This document shows, piece after piece, positions 35,175 to 43,860 of a stretch of DNA of 64,000 bases. This stretch comes from Trichosphaerium sp. ATCC 40318 (taxonomy: Eukaryota; Discosea; Flabellinia; Trichosidae): assembly GCA_038496445.1 (NCBI GenBank), contig JALMLS010000309.1, positions 248,001 to 312,000 of the forward strand, read 5' to 3'. The notes beneath the pieces are model-generated. The model was not told the DNA's origin and did no database searches. It saw only the letters and a list, made by a program, of their open reading frames with translations. Both the position numbers and the translations under genes were made by a program. Numbering within the stretch: the first letter of the stretch is position 1; the number at the start of each line of letters is the position of its first letter.

Positions 35175-37632
35175 ATGCAACAAACTGACGGAGACGAAAA
35201 CAAAGTGCAGTATTTTAGATGTCAGAAATGTAACGAGCCTTTTGGTGTGAAGAATACAAATTATAGCACCCTATCTAAGCAATACAAAACAAAATGCCCT
35301 ATATGCGATGCATGCCTAATCATAGAGCTGTTGCCACACAAACAAAAGGGTAAGTACCATTGTTGAAGCAAAAACAAAATCAATTTATTTTTTTTTTACC
35401 AACGGTTAGTATATGGCTTTCAATCGCCGTGTAATACGCTCCCGTTAATTCAAGTTTTTTTAACGTTCGTTTTGAAAATTCATCAATTGCGATGTTGGCT
35501 TTTAATACAGCGCGTTGATTAACCCCTATATGCCCAGTTAAAAAAACCAACCTCACTGGCTTCTCGTCGTTGCTTTTTTTTTTTTTTTGGTTTAATTATT
35601 ATTTGTTCTTCTCTTGACGTTTGTTTTTGTTTTATCTGTTGGAGCACAATTTCTTTGGACTAACTTGTAAGCAGTGAACCCAGACGAAATATTTTCTTCC
35701 TCAATGGATGGGCCGTTGGTGGGAAAAAGGCTTTTGATTTGGTATGAAGATTTGAAATCTTATTTCTCTGGCACAGTCACTGGTTTCAGCGAGAAGGACA
35801 ATGCCTACACGTACGATCGTACTCACATGACCTATTTTGTGGTTTGTAACCGAGCAATAGAGTACTCTTTGACAATGGAGACCGTGAAGAATTAGAGCTC
35901 CCTGATGCTGACCACACGACCAGTTCCGAAAATAATGATAGGTGCGGGATTTTTGCTTATTCACGATTTTTTCTTTGGCGCTTGTTTTCTACATTGATTG
36001 CGTTATACTTGTTTGTGGAGTTTTTTTGGATTTGTCACGCGATAGCCTGTTTTTTTTTTCACGCCTTTTTGTTTATTTCAGCCGTGTTGTGTTAATTGGG
36101 CTTTCTTGTATTTCTCGCAAATCATCTGTTTTTGAGAACAATACGACTCGCTCCTTTGAACAATTCAATTTTTTTAGATACTAGTTTTGTCGTAGCACGT
36201 TATTCGTGTGCTTGCTTCTGTTTTCTTCTCATACACATAAATGCTAACATCTTTTTTTTTTTTTTTTTTTTGCATTCGTTATTTCACGTAAGCAAACACG
36301 CTTTACTTATCGCAAAAACAGGTGGTGCCTTGAAGAGGAAGTGCAAGACAGAAGTCTCATTAAACCTGTACCTAATTCACAACCAACGACACAAGCCGTG
36401 GCTCCTGCACCCACTCCAACAGAAGTGAAACCGAGTCCTACTGCCCAGCCAACTTCTTCAGTTGCGGCTCCATCACCGGCCGTCACTGCCCCAAATGGTG
36501 TAGCACCAGCTGCTGAATCAAGTGGTGATATTGCCATGACAGAGGCAGCGCAACGTACGTTTGCTTTCATATTTCAGTTTGAATTTTGTTTTTATTTTTT
36601 CATTTTTATCGTTATACTATTGTTATTGTTGTTGATGTAATGCTACTGCCACAAATCTCTTCTTTCTTTGTTGTAATACTAGCTAATTCACGAGTACAGC
36701 AGCAGTCTCAGAACCAGCACCAGTACCTGCACCTACCTCCATGGAGGCACCAGAGAAAGAGCTAGAGCCAACGCCAGAGCCAATGCCAACGCCAACACCA
36801 ACACCTACACCAATGGACACTGACAATGGCAATGGTACTGCTCCGGATGTTGCATCCGCTTCTGCCCCTTCTGAGTCAGTTCCGGAACAAAAGCCAGAAA
36901 CAACTCAAAAACCAGAAACAAGTCAAGTACCTGAAACACAAGCACCTGAAACAACTCAAGCACCAGAAACAACTCAAATTCCAGCAAGCGATACGCCAGC
37001 CACGAAACCAGATGCAAGTGCTGCAATGGATGTGGATGATGCTACCAAGGAAATTGATAGCGTACAACCCAGTGCCACAACTGAAGGAGGTCAGATGACA
37101 ACTTCCCAGGAGGCGGATGGCTCAACTTCTATAACAGGCACTAAACGCTCTATTGAGGTGCGGAAAGCACACCCGTGTTGCTTGTTTAGTTGGACATAAC
37201 GTGTTTTTTAAGTTTCTTACTGTTTTAATAGCAAGTTGAGAATGTTGCTGAGCAAGCTGAGCCTGCAGCAAAGAAACCCAAGTTGGACGTGGCAGAATCA
37301 AGCAGTGATAAACCTCCTTTGCCTGTACTGCCTGTGCAAACACCACCGCCACCACCGAGTAGCACACCTGCTGCGTTAGATGCTGATAAAGGTATGATTT
37401 ACACTGAAGGTGCCAATGGATTCATGTGTTATGTGTAGGTGGTGAACAGATTTTCCAAGATGCTGGTGTTATTGGTGACATGACGATATGAACACATTAA
37501 ATATGCAAAAATAAATAAAAAACAGATGTTCAGCTCACAACGAATGCAAAAGAAGCATTATCAAATGCTATGAGCATCTTAACCAAACTTGATGTAGTGT
37601 CACTAGGGATAAAGCACTTGTTTTTCATATGA
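35175..37632 (+). CDS. Zinc-ribbon plus Tudor-like domain protein with Pro/Thr/Glu-rich tail
   Basis: Start MQQTDGDENKVQYF at 35175. Exon 1 is a four-Cys zinc ribbon (FRCQKCNEPFG, then TKCPICDACL). The next exons form a Tudor-like barrel (LVGKRLLIWYEDLKSYFSGT, then VLFDNGDREELELPD), similar to the Tudor of Pds5-type proteins. The rest is low complexity: PTPTPTP tracts, KPETTQ/APETTQ repeats (36890-36980) and a basic patch EPAAKKPKLDV that may be a nuclear signal. The last exon ends LDVVSLGIKHLFFI. A chromatin reader role is likely from the Tudor fold, but the ligand is unknown. Introns here are longer (up to about 350 nt). The AT-rich island begins right after the stop. Confidence 0.68.
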
Positions 37633-38214
37633 TACAAAAAAAATAAACAAAAGTGTATGTATTCATTTGTACAAATTTGAACATTGTTCAAAATTCAGAT
37701 AGCAATGTTTCATACTGGTGTGTTATACTAGTTTTTCTTGTTGATTTTCTCTGTAAGGCAAAAATCCTTAAAAAAAAGAAAGTAACTGCCAAGGTACCTA
37801 ACAGTTTGTAATGAAAATCTCTTATTTGAACTATAATTATATAAATGTAATGAAATGCATGCTAGGGGTACAATTGGATTGTTTGTTAATATTTTGGTTA
37901 ATAGGTGGTAGAAGAGAGGAATCAGGAAAATAAGGTAAACCAACTCCAATCCTTCCAAATATTCTTATAATCAGCCACAATACTGGAATCAGGATTTTGT
38001 CCTGTACTAAACCTGTATGTGACATACTATAGACTTGTACCTAACCATACACGTTTCATACTTTTTTTCTATAAAGTGGTGTTCAGTAGTAAAATTGGGA
38101 GTACAGATAATGTACAGGTAGAGTATGCTTTTTTATATTGGAATTGGGATTTTGAAAAAACCTGTACAGTATTGGAATCAGAATTTTGACCCATACTAAA
38201 CCTGTATGGACCTG

Positions 38215-39143
38215 CAATGGTGGAATCGGACAAAATACACGTGCCTAAAACGTGCCATTTGCGTGTTTTAACCATAACCTGTCCTTAATAGAAATTTGGA
38301 GAAAAATTCAAAATAAAAAAATTGACAAACTCAAAACTCAACCATCTCACCCCAAAGCCGATCGCCTCCAATCGTCAACAATAAAACATGTATTTTCACC
38401 CAAGTAAGCAGTAGTTAGGTTTGTATTGGCATGGCTCTAAAAGTAGGCGAAAAAATCTAAAAATACCCAAAAACCAACAATTTCTTGATTTTCCTATTTT
38501 TCATGAATAACTCAGGTCTACTAGTATGAATCCTTTAAAAAACGAAGTATGGCCCACTATTAGGTACAATGCATGGTTTCGTGGTGGTTTGGGGTTTGGT
38601 GCCCCTTTTTAAGACAAAAATGATAGAAAATAGATATTTAGGGTAGTTTAAGGATATTATGGCTCAATAACTCCATTAAACCCCTTTTTAAAGACGATTA
38701 TTGGATTTGAGATTTTTAGCCTAATTAGGTAAGTTCTTGCTTAAGTATTTACGGTAAGGCAGGATTGACGAAAAAAGCAGGTAAAATGGCAAAAACATGA
38801 AGTTGGTTGATATAAACTGGGTATTGTTTATGTGGGATAGTTTTATGTACAGTTTGTAATAATTGTACCAAACCTCTTTGTAATCGTTATGTGTTATGTA
38901 TCGTAATAAACTGTTATTTTTTTTCCTCTATAAAGTGGTGTTTTATGTGTGCCCAAAATGTGTGATATGTGTGGCAAATATGCGTGCCCAAAACGTGCCC
39001 AAAACGTGGAAAATAAACATGCCTAAAACGTGCCCAAAATGTAGATAATAAACATGCCCAAAACGTGTCCAAAACGTGGCTTTTGTGTGGAAAATAAACG
39101 TGCCCAAAACGTGTGATTCACGTTCTGTCCAATTCCACCACTG
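38215..39143. mobile_element. hAT-like non-autonomous element (MITE candidate)
   Basis: The ends form inverted repeats of at least 21 bp: left CAATGGTGGAATCGGACAAA, right (reverse complement) CAGTGGTGGAATTGGACAGA, with 18 of the first 21 bases matching. The CAGTG end is typical of hAT elements. The flanking 8-mers TGGACCTG and TGTACTTT match at 5 of 8 positions, compatible with a decayed 8-bp target duplication. Copies of GCC(C/T)AAAACGTG lie near both ends and are dense at 38940-39118, like hAT subterminal repeats. No transposase ORF is present. Confidence 0.45.
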
Positions 39144-39270
39144 TGTACTTTTGACCCATATTTAACTTGTACAGATTCCATATTGTTGATCCATACTCTA
39201 TTCATATGGGTTATGTACAGAATTATGGCTTAATAGCTCTATTAAACCTCTTTTTAAAGGCGATTATGGG
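38656..39270. repeat. Dispersed pair of about 50-bp diverged direct repeats
   Basis: Bases 38656-38705 and 39222-39270 share ATTATGGCT(C/T)AATA(A/G)CTC followed by similar sequence up to GATTAT(T/G)GG, on the same strand and 566 bp apart. They lie inside and just outside the hAT-like element. Confidence 0.5.
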
Positions 39271-39734
39271 CTTCAAGCATTTTTGAAATAGTTGTTAAGT
39301 TGTGGATATTTCGTTGGGTTTTAGGACAATTAAGGCATGATGTCTGAAATATCTTTTCAAACAGGTCAAAAACATGGTTGTTTAGTGGTAATGGGGTTGT
39401 AATGTAATGTAATTTATTGTAATGTGTTGTAAACCCCATATGGGATCTGTACTTTCAACCAATACAAAACCTACATGACTTGTACTTTTGACATGTATTT
39501 TATTCATATGGGATCTGTACTTTTTAACCTGTATTTTACCTGTACTGGGTTCAATGTTATCAGCAGCTTTAAAACCTGTGGAAACTTTTGAGTTGTATAA
39601 AAAGGCTTCAAAATCATCAAACCAGAGTGTTGGAGGTGAGTGTAATATTGATGGACCATGGCTTTTGAAAAAGATGTTAAGGTTACAAACACCACATTGT
39701 GATAGCCCAGGGGTTTACCACAAAGAGACAACTT

Positions 39735-40495
39735 ACTCTACGGGGTATTAACAAACCTAGAGACATTTTGTGGCGGTACTTTTTAAAGTTATTACCCCTA
39801 AAACACTCTGACCTTTCCTATCCTTTACACAGACATTGTTTATTTTTTGAATGGGATTATGCACTAGCTATTGGTAAAATGTTAGCTAAGCATCTATCTG
39901 TAGGTCTTTACACTTGGTCATACAATATACTCAAGCTCACCACTAACAAAGATAAAGCTATTCACATATCTTCTATTATGCATTGTATTTGGAAAGTTAG
40001 AAATTCAGTCTTATTTGATGAAGAATTACCCAAAATGCAACAAGTTGCATTTTGGCACCAGCAAAATCTATTGGTAGCTCTCAATATTGACAACTCTCAA
40101 TGCAATTGGCCTTTAGATGAAGACAAATTTATTCGTACTGGTGACTATTGGAAAGCAACTAACTGGCTATCAGACTTTAAAGACTCCTGGGAAGATTGGG
40201 GTGCAGGCTTACCGCCTCCGCCTCCACCTGAACCTCCTCCATTACCTACAGTAATTTTTGCAAAAACTCATACCAATAGTATCATGCCCACTACACCAAT
40301 CTCCCCTGTAACTTGCAGATCTACTAGAAAAAGATATAAGTATTACTCAGACTATGAAAGCTCAGATGGTGATAGCTCAGAAGAATGGGATTTAAACCAT
40401 TTATTCTAACAATGTAACTCCTATACTAAAATTGCACGTGTGGTTATTGTCGTCCACAGCACAATAAACCCACCTATTTTTTAAAAAAAAAAAAA
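39735..40495 (+). mobile_element. 5'-truncated LINE retrotransposon copy, 3' end of ORF2
   Basis: The copy is flanked by an exact 15-bp target-site duplication ACAAAGAGACAACTT (39720-39734 and 40496-40510) and ends in a run of 14 A. The body carries an open frame to 40409 with a reverse-transcriptase C-terminal style: a possible zinc-knuckle-like Cys/His region (LHRHCLFF), then IMHCIWKVRNSVLFDEE, which resembles the 'iW..RN..lF' block of non-LTR elements. A PPPPPPPEPPPLP run and an acidic end (SDGDSSEEWD) follow. The 3' UTR has a hairpin (TGTGG...CCACA) before the A tail. The exact duplication implies recent insertion. Confidence 0.82.
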
Positions 40496-40598
40496 ACAAA
40501 GAGACAACTTTTTTGCTTCTTTGACCATGTATGTAGTTGAGTTATCAGATGCTTTGATGAGCAACATGATGGCAAATGGGGTAAGTAGTTTGCATTTA

Positions 40599-40682
40599 AC
40601 GAATTGTAAACACATATATCAAAATGCACATGTGGTTATTGTCGTCCACAGCACAATAAACTCATCTTTTTTTGAAAAAAAA
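40599..40682 (+). mobile_element. Severely 5'-truncated copy of the same LINE
   Basis: 84 bp bounded by an exact 16-bp duplication AAGTAGTTTGCATTTA (40583-40598 and 40683-40698). It repeats the last about 65 bp of the element at 39735-40495, including TGGTTATTGTCGTCCACAGC and the A-rich end, with only a few differences. Confidence 0.85.
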
Positions 40683-41077
40683 AAGTAGTTTGCATTTAGG
40701 TGGCATGAGGAAAAAAGAATAACAATTTTACAGAAAGTTAGTTTAAAAGAATGAATGGTGTTGGCATAGTAAAATGGTTCTAAAAAAAGTTTTATACAAT
40801 AACATGGCAAATATGTGTCCAAAATGGTGATTTGCATGCTGTTTGATTCCAACACTGATTATGCCTTAATATTTAGTGTTAACCCTTGATTACATTATTT
40901 TTTTATTATGATACAGCATTGATACATTGTTATTGAACATTTATAGTTTCTCTGGATGGCACACTTAAACATGATTTACTTGTAAAAGAGGTAAATAATA
41001 CAGGTTGATTGTTTGACAAAACACTTAATTTTACTTCAGGCCTAAACTACATCAACAATTTAATTAATTTGTATTTA

Positions 41078-43754
41078 TTACCTGAAATGAGCTATAGTTG
41101 CTGCCAATGAAGCAGAATCACCTTTCCACCAATAAGGTATGGGTATTAATGTCAATCCTAATTCAATTTAATACATATTGGCAAATAAGCCAATACAGTA
41201 CCTTGACTTTGACACATATGTAATTTTTCATAGTCACGATGTTCTTGCATTAATACAGGACCAAATCGAACAGGGCTGTCATCATAGTGATGTTCACCTA
41301 CAATTGTAAGTGCAATTTATAGTTACCTACTTTACCTTGATATTCTAATGCTACACTTAAAGCAGGTATGTATATGTCTAATGTAATCCAATCTTTTGTG
41401 TGCTTGTATTTTAGGCCAGGATTGTATTCTTCTACTACTTCATAAGAAAGTAATACTTTTTTGGTTTGTTCCAATAAATATCTATTAAAATTAAGTATTT
41501 AGTTTTAAAACCATATGTTTATACCTTTGAGCAGCTTTTTTCCTTTTGTCAGCAAATAAAGAAAAATTCCAATTGATATCAGGATACACATTAGCCAATG
41601 CTTGTGGAAAAAATGCAAATACTGACTTTTGCAAGTTTCTGAGTTGTGGCTGTGATACTCTATACCAATCAAAGGGAGTATTAATGCCAAGATGAGTTTC
41701 AGCATTTTTTAAAAATTTTTCAGCCATGCCAGGTATTTTCCACTGTAATTTTTTCTTTTTTTGCAATTTATGTTTCCAATCCTTAACAACACTACTAAAA
41801 TTAGTAAAATTCCTTTATTGGACAAACCATACTGGAATTTAGATATTTCCCAAGTAAAATGAGGGTAAGCTGCCATTATTGTGCTTGATAACACACCATT
41901 GTGTCTAACAAAAGATTAAAATATCCACATATTGGATTAACCATACTTTTTAATTAAATCTCCTCCACCAAATGAAATAAAATTTCTGGTTGTAACAGAA
42001 TACCAATCATCCAAAATCTCCAAACCTAGTTTTTCAGCTATTTTGTCCAAAGAACTTTGTTCAAAATATATCCTTTTCCAAAATTGATGGTATGCTTTAC
42101 CATTCTCAAAAAGCTCAATGTTCCAATTGTATTGTGGATAATTTCTTTTTAATAGTTCAAAAATAAATCCTCTATGTTTTTTTAGTAGCCATGATCCTCC
42201 TAAATCAACAATCTGCTGTCCTTTAACAACATACCAATCACTTGCAGTTTTGTAACCTAATTGCTCAGCTATTGAGTTTAATTTTACAAGTTGATTAATT
42301 GAATGTGGAGCTCTATTTATTGTCAGTTTACAACAAAACATGATTTTTAGCAACCTGAATGCATTTTTTTTCCATTTTTGTTTGGGATAAATGGCTTGTA
42401 AAGCGTGTACTAATGATCCACCATATCTAATAGTGTAAATTTTTTGTAGTCATTAATGGCACTATAATTTACCTTTTTAAGACAGTATTTATCCCCAACT
42501 CGCCAATTCTATCATTAGAAATATTGTACCAGTCATTCAAAGACTGCATGCCAAAAGTCTTAACAGTTGCATCAAATATAGCCCGCTGATTAGCCAATTG
42601 ATCAAAATACCTTTGAGGTACATTTCTTGACAGATAAATTAATATTGTTTTCATAAATTTTTTTGCTTACCTGAACTGCCACGGCAGCCATTGTTGTTCA
42701 GGATATAATTCATTTAAAAGGGTGTACAAGGAATTGTTGTGCCTAAATGAATAAATGATCCATGTTGTTAAATGTAACATACATTTTGAGTAGAGTTTGC
42801 CCTCCTCTCTTCTTTAAATCGTCACAAACAATGTCATACCAAGCATCAAATGTATGTACAGACAAGCTTTGACTTAAATCTTCCATGAGGTCTCGTTGAT
42901 TGTCAAGGCTATCCCAGTAGTTTTTTGGGACATGTCTTGGTTTGATAAATTTGAGTAACAACTTTACAAAGTCAACGCTTACTTGAATCTCCAAATACAC
43001 CAGTCAAACTCTGGATATATTGTAGTTATAGCTGCTGTGATTGAACCATTGTAAAGCCTATAAGGTTGATGAGTTATGATGGTGACTACAAGTATGATTG
43101 AGTGCATACGCATTTATAAATGGTTGAGCTTTTTGTTTTGTGAGATCTGCTGTTTGCATGTTGTACCAAGCGCAGTATGTCTTGAATCCCAAATCTTTTG
43201 CTATCCTATCCATCGCATCTCTTTGATTTGCCATGATCCAGTACACTGGAGGAACGTTGCTAGTATAATACTAAATATTCAATATACGTTGACTTGTACA
43301 ACACGCACCCAAACATGGCTTCAATCCACTTGTACTTTGGATACAGAGCGTACAGCGTTTGTTTCAGCGAGCCGTTATGGTGCCTGTCAAAATGTCACCA
43401 AAATATCCAATAAAGACCATGTTTGGCATAATTTACGCACTGTATCAAAGCTCCTCCTCCGTTTTGGATACATCTAGCTTTAGTGACATTGTACCAATCG
43501 GATAACACGCAAACACGTAAATTGCACGCTATTTTTTCAACGTGCGACTGCTGCGCCTCCAGGGTGAATAAAATGTCGTTTGTTTGTTCTGGTCCGTGAA
43601 CTTGCGCCACAGAGTGCGCACAGCGTACTAAGAATCAAGTCAGTACCACCACGAGACGTTTATCCAGCTGTTATAAAATCGTACCATAAGCTTTCGCCTT
43701 CTTTCGGTCGTACGTGACACACGTATTGTGTGGGAGCGTACAACGGAAAGCCAT
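41078..43754 (-). CDS. DWY-repeat array protein with C-terminal PD-(D/E)XK-like nuclease domain (copy A)
   Basis: Start MAFRCTLPHNTCVTYDRKK at 43754. Exon 1 joins in frame to exon 2 by a 57-nt intron with a TACTGAC branch. About seven repeats of about 60 residues follow. Each has an N-Q-R-x(3)-D-x-(L/I)-A-type helix, then L-G-x-K-x(3)-DWY-x-V, then GG-x-x-L(I/L)-K-x-Y, and after an intron NGSL-x(2)-AL-x(2)-(I/V)YP-x(3)-W. Examples are NQRDAMDRIAKDLGFK, DDWYSVTTRNFISFGGG and ITAAITTIYPEFDW. The C-terminal domain (41078-41480) has a conserved Glu, then ITLDIYIPALSVALEYQGEH, then HRDYEKLQMCQSQG and LTLIPIPYWWKGD, the D...E-x-Q layout of restriction-endonuclease-like folds. It ends ATIAHFR. No interruption is seen. 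Base composition is AT-rich. The biological role is unknown. Confidence 0.8.
41490..43600 (-). repeat. Protein-level DWY repeat array, copy A
   Basis: Seven diverged coding repeats at about 43300-43560, 42975-43245, 42670-42960, 42355-42650, 42110-42350, 41830-42100 and 41490-41760. Divergence at DNA level is high, so the array is old. Confidence 0.75.
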
Positions 43755-43860
43755 GAGCGTACTTACATGGGGTAGGCTAGATTTTTGTACCGTTTGAATT
43801 TAATTGAATCAAATTGCGCCAATCAACCACAATTGTAGAAGGTTATGCTAGTTGCTGCGT
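43755..43860. promoter_or_regulatory. 106-bp bidirectional promoter of the two DWY-nuclease genes
   Basis: The start codons of the two paralogues face away from each other with only 106 bp between them. No TATA box or obvious dyad was seen. Co-expression is inferred. Confidence 0.45.

Larger units (their letters stand above)
37633..41077. other. AT-rich, transposon-dense gene desert
   Basis: No host gene is supported across 3.4 kb. The stretch holds a hAT-like non-autonomous element (38215-39143), two truncated LINE copies and several degenerate repeats built on GTACAG and CCTGTA words (37975-38015, 38165-38207, 39430-39545). Isolated splice-like exons (39560-39620, 40945-40990) may be remnants of an interrupted gene. 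Base composition is visibly more AT-rich than in the flanks. Confidence 0.6.

Noticed and set aside
35003-35188. Hydrophobic plus-strand ORF before the Tudor gene
   Set aside because: It reads into exon 1 of the Tudor gene in another frame and has no continuation. Treated as 5' UTR or promoter.
38940-39118. AAAACGTG repeats as a CRISPR-like or satellite array
   Set aside because: Units are short, irregular and lack unique spacers. Better explained as subterminal repeats of a hAT-like element.
43610-43690. Extra upstream DWY half-repeat read from LWRKFTDQNKR
   Set aside because: That frame stops quickly. The spliced exon 1-exon 2 frame gives a better N terminus.
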